Made by a program: the position numbers and the translations under genes. From assembly GCF_014650875.1 (NCBI RefSeq), contig NZ_BMVU01000011.1, positions 1-64,000 on the forward strand: a stretch of DNA of 64,000 nt, read 5' to 3'. This DNA is from Streptomyces minutiscleroticus. GTDB lineage: Bacteria > Actinomycetota > Actinomycetes > Streptomycetales > Streptomycetaceae. Below the pieces are notes generated by a model that was not told where the DNA came from, did no database searches, and saw only the letters and a list, made by a program, of their open reading frames with translations. Of the stretch, positions 24,914 to 33,188 are shown piece after piece (within the stretch, counting starts at the first letter, position 1; each line of letters begins with the position of its first letter).

Positions 24914-27345
24914 CCGCCAACGTGGCAGTTGAAGCGAACCCCGAGACCCCCGCGACCCCCGTGACCTCCACGGAGCCCGAGGCCCCGGCAGCCTCCGGCG
25001 TCCCCGTCTGGAACGACCCCGCCCAGGACGTCGCCACCCGGGTCTCCGCCCTGATCGCCGCCATGACCGTCGAGGAGAAGATCGCCCAGCTCTTCGGCGT
25101 CTGGGTCGGCGCCTCCGACGAGGGCGGCGAAGTGGCCCCGCACCAGCACGAGATGGAGGACGCCGTCGACCTCGACGCCCTCCTGCCGGCCGGACTCGGG
25201 CAGCTCACCCGCCCCTTCGGCACGGCCCCCGTGGACCCGGCCGTCGGCGCGCTCTCCCTGATGCGCACCCAGCAGCGGATCGCCGCCGCCAACCGGTTCG
25301 GCATCCCGGCCCTCGCCCACGAGGAGTGCCTGGCCGGCTTCGCCGCCTGGGGCGCCACCGCCTACCCCGTGCCCCTGTCCTGGGGCGCCACCTTCGACCC
25401 GGACCTGGTCCGCCGCATGGCCGCCGCCATCGGCCGCGACATGCGTTCCGTCGGCGTCCACCAGGGCCTCGCGCCCGTCCTGGACGTCGTGCGGGACGCC
25501 CGGTGGGGCCGCGTGGAGGAGACGATCGGCGAGGACCCGTACCTCGTCGGGACCGTCGCCACCGCCTACGTCCAGGGGCTGGAGTCCGCCGGGATCGTCG
25601 CCACCCTCAAGCACTTCGCCGGCTACTCCGCCTCCCGTGCCGGACGCAACCTCGCCCCCGTCGGCATGGGGCCGCGCGAGCGGGCCGACGTGCTGCTGCC
25701 GCCCTTCGAGATGGCGGTGCGCGAGAGCGGCGTCCGCTCGGTGATGCACGCCTACACCGACACCGACGGCGTGCCCTCGGCGGCCGACCACGAGCTGCTG
25801 ACCGGACTGCTGCGCGACACCTGGGGCTTCGAGGGCACCGTGGTGGCCGACTACTTCGGCATCGCCTTCCTGCACACCCTGCACGGCGTGGCGGGGGACT
25901 GGGCCGAGGCGGCCGCCGCCGCCCTGGAGGCCGGCGTCGACGTGGAGCTGCCCACGGTCAAGACGTTCGGCGAGCCGCTGCGCGAGGCGATCGCCGCCGG
26001 CCGTGTCCCCGAGGCCCTGATCGACCGCGCGCTGCGCCGGGTCCTGGCCCAGAAGGCGCAGCTCGGCCTGCTCGACGCCGACTGGAACCCCCTGCCGCCC
26101 GCCCTGGCCGACGCCCCCGTGCACGACCCCGAGTCCGTGCGCGGCACGGTCGACCTGGACTCCGAGGCCAACCGCGCCCTCGCCCGCGAGGTCGCCGAGC
26201 AGGCGGTCGTCCTGCTGCGCAACGACGGCACCCTGCCCCTGCGCCGGCCGCGCCGCATCGCCCTGGTCGGCCCCAACGCCGAGGAGCCCACGGCCGTCCT
26301 GGGCTGCTACTCCTTCCCGCGCCACGTCGGGGAGCGGCACCCGGACACGCCTGACGGGATCGGCCTGCCGACGCTGCGCGAGGCGCTGGAGCGGGAGTTC
26401 CCGGACGCGGAGGTCGTCGTGGCGCGGGGCGCCGAGGTCGACGGCACCGACACCTCCGGCTTCGCCGAGGCCGTGGACCTCGCGCGGGACGCCGACGTGG
26501 TGATCGCGGCGCTCGGCGACCGGGCCGGCCTCTTCGGCCGCGGCACCAGCGGCGAGGGCTGCGACGCCGGCTCCCTCGCCCTGCCCGGCGTCCAGCAGCC
26601 GCTGCTCGACGCCCTGCTGGACACCGGCGTCCCGGTGGTCGCCGTCCTGCTGGCCGGGCGCCCCTACGCCCTGGGCCGCGCCGCGGAGGAGGCCGCCGCG
26701 CTCGTGCAGTCCTTCTTCCCCGGCGAGGAGGGCACCACGGCCCTCGCGGGTGTCCTCAGCGGCCGGGCGAACCCCTCGGGGCGGCTGCCGGTCGGCGTGC
26801 CGCGCACCCCGGACGCGCAGCCGTCCACCTACCTGGCCGCCCGGCTCGGCCAGGCCAGCGACGTCTCCAGCATCGACCCGACCGCGGCCTTCCCGTTCGG
26901 GCACGGCCTGTCGTACACGTCGTTCGCCTGGAGCGGCCTGGCCGTCGACCGCGGCGAGGCCGGTACGGACGGGGAGTTCGCCCTCTCCTTCTCGGTGCGC
27001 AACACCGGGGACCGGGACGGCGTCGAGACCGTGCAGCTCTACCTGCACGACCCCGTCGCCTCGGTCGTGCAGCCGGTGCAGCGGCTCGTCGGGTACGCGC
27101 GGGTGCCGCTCGCGGCGGGCGAGGAGCGCCGGCTGTCGGTGACGGTGCCCGCGGACGTCGCCTCCTTCACCGGCCGCGACGGGCGCCGGGTCGTCGAGCC
27201 GGGCGCCCTGGAGCTGCGCCTCGCCGCGTCCAGCGCCGACCCGCGCCTGACGGCGACGGTGACCCTGACCGGCGAGCCCCGGTACGTGGACCACACCCGG
27301 CGCCTGCACGCCCGGTTCGCGCCGGTGGAGGGGACCGGCGCGTGA
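24910..27345 (+). CDS. bxlA: Glycoside hydrolase family 3 enzyme, beta-xylosidase/beta-glucosidase (BxlA type)
   Basis: The 811-residue protein has no signal peptide, so it should act on imported oligosaccharides in the cytoplasm. The N-terminal TIM barrel (about 45-380) contains the conserved KHFAGYS segment and the nucleophile Asp in TVVADYFGIAFL. The alpha/beta sandwich (about 410-640) includes VLLAGRPYALG and SGEGCDAGSLALPGVQ. The C-terminal fibronectin-III-like domain (about 680-800) begins near FSVRNTGDRDGVETVQLYLH. The GTG start overlaps the permease stop, with GGAGGA just upstream. Beta-xylosidase is favoured because of the LacI/operator type, but a beta-glucosidase would look much the same. 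Confidence 0.88.
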   Translation: MTANVAVEANPETPATPVTSTEPEAPAASGVPVWNDPAQDVATRVSALIAAMTVEEKIAQLFGVWVGASDEGGEVAPHQHEMEDAVDLDALLPAGLGQLTRPFGTAPVDPAVGALSLMRTQQRIAAANRFGIPALAHEECLAGFAAWGATAYPVPLSWGATFDPDLVRRMAAAIGRDMRSVGVHQGLAPVLDVVRDARWGRVEETIGEDPYLVGTVATAYVQGLESAGIVATLKHFAGYSASRAGRNLAPVGMGPRERADVLLPPFEMAVRESGVRSVMHAYTDTDGVPSAADHELLTGLLRDTWGFEGTVVADYFGIAFLHTLHGVAGDWAEAAAAALEAGVDVELPTVKTFGEPLREAIAAGRVPEALIDRALRRVLAQKAQLGLLDADWNPLPPALADAPVHDPESVRGTVDLDSEANRALAREVAEQAVVLLRNDGTLPLRRPRRIALVGPNAEEPTAVLGCYSFPRHVGERHPDTPDGIGLPTLREALEREFPDAEVVVARGAEVDGTDTSGFAEAVDLARDADVVIAALGDRAGLFGRGTSGEGCDAGSLALPGVQQPLLDALLDTGVPVVAVLLAGRPYALGRAAEEAAALVQSFFPGEEGTTALAGVLSGRANPSGRLPVGVPRTPDAQPSTYLAARLGQASDVSSIDPTAAFPFGHGLSYTSFAWSGLAVDRGEAGTDGEFALSFSVRNTGDRDGVETVQLYLHDPVASVVQPVQRLVGYARVPLAAGEERRLSVTVPADVASFTGRDGRRVVEPGALELRLAASSADPRLTATVTLTGEPRYVDHTRRLHARFAPVEGTGA

Positions 27346-27349
27346 GGTC

Positions 27350-27375
27350 GGGGGCGGCCCGTCCGGGCCGCCCCC
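27350..27375. terminator. Terminator between the GH3 and SDR genes
   Basis: GGGGGCGGCCC (27350-27360), a 4-nt loop and GGGCCGCCCCC (27365-27375) form a perfect 11-bp stem between the convergent GH3 and SDR genes. Confidence 0.75.
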
Positions 27376-27397
27376 GCCTTCGTGCGCGCGGCCGGCG

Positions 27398-28222
27398 TCA
27401 GCCCTGCTGGACCGGGACGACGACCAGGTCGGCGATGTTCACGTGGGCCGGTGCCGCCACCGAGAAGGCGATCGCCTGCGCGATGTCGTCGGCGGACAGC
27501 GGCCGCAGGTCGGTGCGCATCCGGTCCAGGGCCGTGCGCATGTCCGCGTCCCGCATGTCCGCGCCCAGCTCGGTGACGGTGACGCCGGGCTCGACGTTGT
27601 GCACCCGCACGTCGCGCGGGCCCAGCTCGGCACGCAGGTTGCGGGTCAGGTGGGCCACGGCCGCCTTGGTGGCCGAGTAGACCGACCAGTCGGGGTAGAG
27701 GCTGTGTCCGGCGACGGAGCCGACGTGCACGAGGTCGGCCGGGCCGCTGCGCGCCGCCGCGAGCAGGTCGTCGGCGAAGACGCGGCCCGTGTGCAGCAGC
27801 CCGCGCAGGTTGACGTCGAGCATGCGGTCCCACTCGGCGGTGTCGGCGGTCTCGAAGGGCGCGCCCAGCATGACGCCGGCGTTGGCCACGACGAGGTCGA
27901 CCCGGCCGAGCGCGGCGCGCACGGACGCCGCTGCCGCGGCGATCGCGCCGGGGTCCGCGAGGTCCGCGGCGACCGGCAGGACCTCGCCCGCGCCGGCCGG
28001 GCGCAGCTCGCCGGCCAGCTCCCGCAGCCGGTCCTCGCGGCGGCCGAGCAGGGCGACCGAGGCGCCGCCGAGGGCCAGCCGGCGGGCGGTGGCGGCACCG
28101 ATGCCGCTGGTGGCACCGGTGACGACGGCGACGCGCCCGGCGAGCGGCCCACCGGCGGTGACGGCGGCGGGGGCGGGAGCGGCGGAGACGGTGGAAGTGT
28201 TCGATGCGGTCGAAGAAGTCAT
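27398..28222 (-). CDS. Short-chain dehydrogenase/reductase
   Basis: The 274-residue classical SDR has a ~28-residue Ala/Ser/Thr-rich N-terminal extension. The Rossmann motif is VTGATSGIGAATARRL, the NAG motif is VVANAGVM, and the catalytic Ser and Tyr-x3-Lys are in VHVGSVAGHS and VYSATKAAVAH. An NAD(P)-dependent oxidoreductase of unknown substrate is predicted. It is divergent from an MmyB-type XRE regulator; this SDR-XRE arrangement is common and suggests the regulator controls it. Confidence 0.87.
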   Translation of the reverse strand: MTSSTASNTSTVSAAPAPAAVTAGGPLAGRVAVVTGATSGIGAATARRLALGGASVALLGRREDRLRELAGELRPAGAGEVLPVAADLADPGAIAAAAASVRAALGRVDLVVANAGVMLGAPFETADTAEWDRMLDVNLRGLLHTGRVFADDLLAAARSGPADLVHVGSVAGHSLYPDWSVYSATKAAVAHLTRNLRAELGPRDVRVHNVEPGVTVTELGADMRDADMRTALDRMRTDLRPLSADDIAQAIAFSVAAPAHVNIADLVVVPVQQG

Positions 28223-28348
28223 GCCACCACCGTCGGGCCGGTGCGGGCGACCCTCCAGGCAGCGTCCCACCGGGGAGCGCGCATCGTAGGAGTGGCACGG
28301 CCACCCTGGGAGGCCCGCAGGGCCCCCGCCCGGCCTAGGCTCGTAGGC

Positions 28349-29260
28349 ATGGGCATGAGCATGGGTAAGGACAGCGGCAACCCGATCGGGGAGTTCCTGC
28401 AGGCCCGCCGCCGGCTCGTGCGCCCGGAGGACCAGGGGCTCGCCCCCGGTGTCCGGCGCCGGGTGCCCGGCCTGCGGCGCGAGGAGGTGGCGCTGCTCGC
28501 GGGCGTGAGCACCGACTACTACGTACGCCTGGAGCAGGGCCGTGAGCGGAACCCCTCCGCGCAGGTCGTCGAGGCGCTCGCCCGGGCCCTCGACCTCGAC
28601 GCGGAGGCGGCGGCGCACCTGCACCGGCTGGCGGGCCCGGCACCGCGCCGGCGCCGGGCCGCCGCGCGCCGCGAGCGGGTCGGCACGGGCCTGCTGCGCA
28701 TGATGGAGGCCTGGCCGGACACACCGGCCGTCGTCCTGGGGCGCTGCCTGAACGTGCTGGCCCACAACGACCTGGGCCGGGCCCTGTTCGACGGCCACAC
28801 CCACAGCGACGACCTCGTGCGGCTGGTCTTCCTCGACCCGGACGCCCGCGCGTTCTACCCGGAGTGGGACCGGATCGCGGCCAGTACGGTGGGCGCGCTG
28901 CGCGCGTCGGCCGGGACCGACCCCGACGACCCGCGCCTTGTCGAGGTGGTCGGCGAGCTGTCGTTGAAGAGCGAGACGTTCCGGCGGCTGTGGGCCCGCC
29001 ACGACATCCGCGGCAAGACCGGCGGGACCAAGCTCTTCCGCCACCCGCTCGTCGGCGACCTGTCCCTGGAGTACGAGACGCTGACCGTGAACGAGGCCCC
29101 GGACCAGCAGCTCGTCGTCTACCGGGCCGCACCGGGCAGCCCGTCCGCGCAGGCCCTCGCCCTGCTCGGGAGCCTGACGGCGGCGCCCCGGCCGGACGGC
29201 GGCGCGGACTCCCGGCCCGCGGACACCGCGTCCGCACGACGGCGGGGCACCGCCGGGTAG
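28349..29260 (+). CDS. XRE-family regulator with MmyB-like ligand-binding domain
   Basis: The 303-residue protein begins MGMSMGKDSGNPIGEFLQAR. An XRE helix-turn-helix follows (about 15-85: GLRREEVALLAGVSTDYYVR, LEQGRERNPSAQVVEALARA). The MmyB-like domain (about 110-270) has GRCLNVLAHNDLGRALF and LEYETLTVNEAPDQQLVVY. Such regulators bind fatty-acid-like ligands and usually control a divergent SDR. A TAGGCT -10 element lies 7 nt before the ATG and there is no Shine-Dalgarno sequence, so the transcript is probably leaderless. Confidence 0.87.
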   Translation: MGMSMGKDSGNPIGEFLQARRRLVRPEDQGLAPGVRRRVPGLRREEVALLAGVSTDYYVRLEQGRERNPSAQVVEALARALDLDAEAAAHLHRLAGPAPRRRRAAARRERVGTGLLRMMEAWPDTPAVVLGRCLNVLAHNDLGRALFDGHTHSDDLVRLVFLDPDARAFYPEWDRIAASTVGALRASAGTDPDDPRLVEVVGELSLKSETFRRLWARHDIRGKTGGTKLFRHPLVGDLSLEYETLTVNEAPDQQLVVYRAAPGSPSAQALALLGSLTAAPRPDGGADSRPADTASARRRGTAG

Positions 29261-29340
29261 CGCCGGGCCCCGGGGCCGTCCCCTCCCGGAGAGCGGGCGT
29301 CCGCCCGGACATGCCGGACAATCGAGGTAGGGATCAGTGG

Positions 29341-30206
29341 ATGCGCGCGGTGTCCGGAGCGGGTCTGCGGGAGCGGCTCGGCGAGACGATCCTCCGGCGG
29401 GTGGCCGGGCCCGACGGCGGGGAGAAGCGGGCGCGGATCCACGGCACCCCCGGGCCCCGCTGGTTCGGTCCCGAGCGGCCCGTACGCACCGTGCACGGGG
29501 ACTCCCGATGTTCGTCGGGGGCGTGCGCGCCCTGCTGCTGCAGTCGCTGCACCCGCTGGCGATGGCGGCCGTGGCCGCGCACTCCGGCTTCCGCGGCGAC
29601 CCGTGGGGCCGGCTCCAGCGCACCAGTACGTTCCTGGCGGTGACCACCTTCGGCACGGCCGACGACGCGCGGCACGCCGTGGAGCGGGTCCGCGCCATTC
29701 ACGAGCGCGTCCGCGGCACGACGCGGGAGGGCGAGCCGTACCACGCCGCCGATCCGCATCTGCTCGGCTGGGTGCACGCGGCCGAGGTGGACAGCTTCCT
29801 GCGCGCCCACCAGCGCTACGGCGCCCGGCCCCTGGACGCGGCCGGCTGCGACGGGTACCTGGAGGACACCGCGCGGGTGGCCGCCGCGCTGGGCGTCACC
29901 GATCCGCCGCGCGACCGGGCCGAGCGCCTCGCCGCCTACCGGCCCGAACTGCGGGCCACACCCGAGGCGCTGGCCACGGCGCGCTTCATCCTGTACCGCC
30001 CGCCGCTGCCGCTCGCCGCCCGCCCGCCGTACGCCGCGCTGACCGCGGCGGCGGTGGCGTCCCTGCCGCCCTGGGCGCGCGGCCCGCTGCGGCTGCCCCG
30101 CCTCCCGCTGGTGGAGGACCTGGCCGTCCCCCTGGCGGGACACGCCGTGACCAGGACCATCCGCTGGGCGACGGCCGCGGCGCGGCCCGCTTCCGCCGGC
30201 TCCTAA
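29341..30206 (+). pseudogene. MpaB/DUF2236 oxygenase-family gene with a frameshift
   Basis: The start at 29341 (MRAVSGAGLRERLGETILRR, with GAGGTAGGGA upstream) reads through RIHGTPGPRWFGPERPVRTV and HGD. The family continuation, MFVGGVRALLLQSLHPLAMA through WGRLQRTSTFLAVTTFGTAD, is in the -1 frame from about 29508. Both parts belong to one DUF2236 protein of about 288 residues (heme-dependent oxygenase-like family, related to MpaB and latex-clearing proteins). Adding one C to the CCC at 29503-29505 restores a single frame. The gene is either a recent pseudogene or a consensus error. It overlaps the convergent NDH-2 stop by 4 nt. Confidence 0.8.
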
Positions 30207-31573
30207 CCCACCTGCGCCGCCGTCGCCTTGGCCACGTGCTCGGCCAGCTCCTCCGGCGTGAGGTAGGCGTTGGTGTACTCGAAGTCCCGCAGCGTGGCGG
30301 GCCTGCGGGAGAGGAAGCCGGTGCGCACGAAGTCGTCGCCGGCGACGGCGTTGAGGGCCCAGTTCGTCAGCACGCGGGTCTTGGCGACGCCGGTGCGCAG
30401 CGCCGACCAGTGGTAGCCGCGGGCCACCACCTGGGCGGGCAGACCGCGCAGTTCGACGCCGAGCGGCCGGGAGACGGCGTCGCTGCCGCCCAGGTCCACG
30501 ACGAGGCCCAGGTCCTTGTGCACGTACGGCTGCATCGGCTGCCCGCGCAGCTGGGCGATCACGTTGTCGGCGACCGCCTTGCCCTGGCGCATGGCGTGCT
30601 GGGCGGTGGGCGGGCAGATCGCGCCGTCCTCGCCCTTGGCCAGGTCCGGTACGGCGGCGGCGTCGCCGAGCGCGAAGACGCCCTCGTGACCGGGCACGTT
30701 CATCTCGGGGGTGACCACGAGCCGGCCCTTGGCCGTCTCCGCGCCCAGCGTCCCGATGAGCGGGCTGGCGGCCACGCCCGCGGTCCAGATGAGGGTGCGG
30801 GTGGGCAGCACCCGGCCGTCGGTGAGGGTGACCTCCTCGTCGTCCGCCCGGGCGACGGAGACGCCGAGGGAGATCTCGATACCGCGCCGCTCCAGCAGCT
30901 CCTGGGCGTTCCTGCCCAGCCGCTCGCCCAGCTCGGGCATGAGCTTCGGGGCGATGTCGATGAGGTGCCACTTGATGAGCGAGGGGTCCAGGCGGGGGTA
31001 GCGCTTGACGGCGTTGCACGTCAGCGTCTGCAGGTAGGCGGCGGTCTCGGTGCCCGCGTAGCCGCCGCCGACCACGATGAACTGCAGCCGCGAGCGGCGC
31101 TCGGCCTCGTCCTGGCTGGCGTCCGCCAGGTCGAGCTGCGAGATGACGTGGTCGCGGATGTACGCGGCCTCGGCCAGCGTCTTCATGCCGCGCGCGTGCT
31201 CCGCCAGGCCCGGGATGTCGAAGGTCCGGGTGATGCTGCCGGGCGTCAGCACGATGTGGTCGAAGCGCTCGTTGATGATCTTGTCGGTGATGTCGCGGAT
31301 GACGCAGACCTTGGACTTCAGGTCCACGCCGATCGCTCCCCCCGGGATGATGCGCGTGCGGTAGCGCTGGCTGCGGCGCAGCGAGACGGCGACCGACTGC
31401 GGGGTGAGCACGCCGGCGGCCACGTGGGGCAGCAGTGGCAGGTACAACTGGTACGAGAACGGCGTGACCAGGGTCAGTTCGGCCTCGGCCGGGCCGAGCC
31501 TGCGTTCCAGCCGGCGCATGCACTCCACTCCGGCGAAGCCCGCGCCCACCACCAGGATCTTCGGTCGTGCCAT
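30203..31573 (-). CDS. Type II NADH dehydrogenase-like FAD oxidoreductase
   Basis: The 456-residue protein begins MARPKILVVGAGFAGVECMR, with an FAD-binding G-x-G-x-x-G. The NADH-binding motif is RLQFIVVGGGYAGTETAAYL, and further conserved segments are LIWTAGVAASPL and VFALGDAAAVPDL. The C-terminal ~90 residues are of the type that lets NDH-2 enzymes associate with the membrane (YHWSALRTGVAKTRVLTNWA). It is predicted to pass electrons from NADH to quinone without proton pumping. AAGGGGA precedes the ATG by about 9 nt. Confidence 0.88.
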   Translation of the reverse strand: MARPKILVVGAGFAGVECMRRLERRLGPAEAELTLVTPFSYQLYLPLLPHVAAGVLTPQSVAVSLRRSQRYRTRIIPGGAIGVDLKSKVCVIRDITDKIINERFDHIVLTPGSITRTFDIPGLAEHARGMKTLAEAAYIRDHVISQLDLADASQDEAERRSRLQFIVVGGGYAGTETAAYLQTLTCNAVKRYPRLDPSLIKWHLIDIAPKLMPELGERLGRNAQELLERRGIEISLGVSVARADDEEVTLTDGRVLPTRTLIWTAGVAASPLIGTLGAETAKGRLVVTPEMNVPGHEGVFALGDAAAVPDLAKGEDGAICPPTAQHAMRQGKAVADNVIAQLRGQPMQPYVHKDLGLVVDLGGSDAVSRPLGVELRGLPAQVVARGYHWSALRTGVAKTRVLTNWALNAVAGDDFVRTGFLSRRPATLRDFEYTNAYLTPEELAEHVAKATAAQVG

Positions 31574-31923
31574 GCTGTTCCATCCCCTTCCGAGGGTCGG
31601 GCGAGTCTGCGGCGTCGCCGTTTCGCCTGCCCCTGGATCGCGGCTTCGCACGTACTTGATCCCGATCGATCCCATCGCGGTCCGCTCCGGTCCGCCACCG
31701 GAGTCGGGCGATCGGGTGAGTCCCGGTGCCGCCGTCACCCCTCCCACCAGCGCTTTCTCGTTCTTTGTTCGAATGTCCGCCGCCGGGGCAGAGGATTCAG
31801 GTGTACGACGCATTCGTCCTGCGCGGGCCCGCCCGTCCCGCGGGGCGCAAGGGGATGTGACGACGGGGCCCAGGGGGTGGCGGCGCGGTGCGCGGCGCGA
31901 CGGGGCGTGAGGAGAGACAGGGG
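31574..31923. promoter_or_regulatory. Divergent promoter region between the NDH-2 and PLD genes
   Basis: This 350-bp region has no supported ORF. It contains an overlapping GATCCCGATCGATCCCATCG stretch near 31660 and an A/T-richer segment (tttctcgttctttgttcgaa, around 31752-31772) that is the likeliest promoter core. No Rex-type operator (TTGTGAAC-like) is visible, although one might be expected for an NADH dehydrogenase. Confidence 0.35.
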
Positions 31924-33129
31924 ATGACCCAGCAGGAGACCGTACCGCTGCGGGAGCGGGCGGAGCCGGACGCCGAAGCCCGCAAGCAGCGGTTGAGGAG
32001 ACGCCTGGAGCGGCTGCTCGGCATCGCCGCGACCGAGGGCAACGAACTGCTGCCGCTGCGCAACGGCGACGAGATCTTCCCCGCCATGCTGGAGGCGATC
32101 CGGTCCGCCGAGCACACCATCGACATGATGACGTTCGTGTACTGGCGCGGCGACATCGCACGGGACTTCGCGCGCACCCTCGCCGACCGGGCCCGCGCCG
32201 GACTGCGCGTACGGCTGCTGCTCGACGGCTTCGGGGCCAAGGAGATCGAACCGGACCTCCTGGAGGCCATGGACGAGGCGGGCGTGCAGGTCGCCTGGTT
32301 CCGCAAGCCGGTCCGGCTGTCGCCGCTGAAGCAGAACCACCGCTGCCACCGCAAGGCGCTGATCGTCGACGAGCACACCGCCTTCACCGGCGGCGTCGGC
32401 ATCGCCGAGGAGTGGTGCGGCGACGCCCGCAACCCGCGCGAGTGGCGCGACACGCACGTACGGGTGCGCGGACCGGCCGTCGACGGCATCGCCGCGGCCT
32501 TCGCCCAGAACTGGGCCGAGTGCCACGACGACCTGTACGACGACCGCGACCGGTTCACCCCGCACGAGCAGCCGGGCAACGCCACCGTCCAGGTCGTGCG
32601 CGGGTCGGCGAGCTTCGGCTGGCAGGACATGCAGACCCTGATCCGGACCGTGCTGACCTCGGCCGAGGAGCGCTTCCGCCTGTCCACCGCGTACTTCGCG
32701 CCGGACCAGTACTTCGTCGACCTGCTGGCGGCGACCGCGCGCCGGGGCGTCGAGGTGGAGATCCTGCTGCCCGGCCCGTACACCGACCAGCGGGCCTGCC
32801 GGCTGGCCGGACAGCACCACTACGCCGCGCTGCTCGACGCCGGCGTGGAGATCCGCCAGTACCAGCCGACCATGCTGCACACCAAGATCATTACGGTGGA
32901 CGGCATCGCCGCGCTCATCGGCTCCACCAACTTCAACCGGCGCTCGCTGGAGCACGACGAGGAGGTCATGCTGGCGGTCCTCGACGAGGACTTCGCCGCC
33001 GTCCTGGACCGCCACTTCGACGAGGACCGGCGGCTGGGCGAGGCCGTGGACCCCGCCCGGTGGCGCCGCCGGCCGCTGACGCAGCGGCTGAAGGAGACGT
33101 CGGTGCGGCCGATCCGCCGGTTCCTGTAG
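31924..33129 (+). CDS. Phospholipase-D-type cardiolipin synthase
   Basis: The 401-residue protein has two HKD motifs: H142 in HRKALIVDEHTAFTGG and H319 in HTKIITVDGIAALIGSTNFN. These form the paired active site of PLD phosphotransferases. It lacks the N-terminal membrane helices of E. coli ClsA and begins with a charged helix (REERAEP-type, rich in Arg/Glu), so it is likely a peripheral membrane enzyme. Cardiolipin or phosphatidyl transfer is the expected reaction; a nuclease is less likely because two HKD motifs occur in one chain. The start is ATG with GGAG upstream. Confidence 0.85.
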   Translation: MTQQETVPLRERAEPDAEARKQRLRRRLERLLGIAATEGNELLPLRNGDEIFPAMLEAIRSAEHTIDMMTFVYWRGDIARDFARTLADRARAGLRVRLLLDGFGAKEIEPDLLEAMDEAGVQVAWFRKPVRLSPLKQNHRCHRKALIVDEHTAFTGGVGIAEEWCGDARNPREWRDTHVRVRGPAVDGIAAAFAQNWAECHDDLYDDRDRFTPHEQPGNATVQVVRGSASFGWQDMQTLIRTVLTSAEERFRLSTAYFAPDQYFVDLLAATARRGVEVEILLPGPYTDQRACRLAGQHHYAALLDAGVEIRQYQPTMLHTKIITVDGIAALIGSTNFNRRSLEHDEEVMLAVLDEDFAAVLDRHFDEDRRLGEAVDPARWRRRPLTQRLKETSVRPIRRFL

Positions 33130-33144
33130 GGCCGGCGGCGCCGT

Positions 33145-33184
33145 CCGCCCGGCGGTACCGTCGCCGGCCGGTACCGCCGGGCGG
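33145..33184. terminator. Bidirectional terminator between convergent genes
   Basis: CCGCCCGGCGGTACC (33145-33159) pairs perfectly with GGTACCGCCGGGCGG (33170-33184). The 15-bp stem has a 10-nt loop and lies between the PLD and acyl-CoA ligase stop codons. Confidence 0.8.
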
Positions 33185-33188
33185 CGGC

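Noticed and set aside
24856..27309. 817-codon minus-strand frame opposite the GH3 gene
   Set aside because: Antisense shadow; its composition is dominated by G, V, R, Q and H with no motifs, while the plus strand has full GH3 domains.
29496..29510. Programmed ribosomal frameshift in the MpaB-family gene
   Set aside because: There is no slippery heptamer or evident pseudoknot, and the family is normally encoded in one frame; a base loss is simpler.
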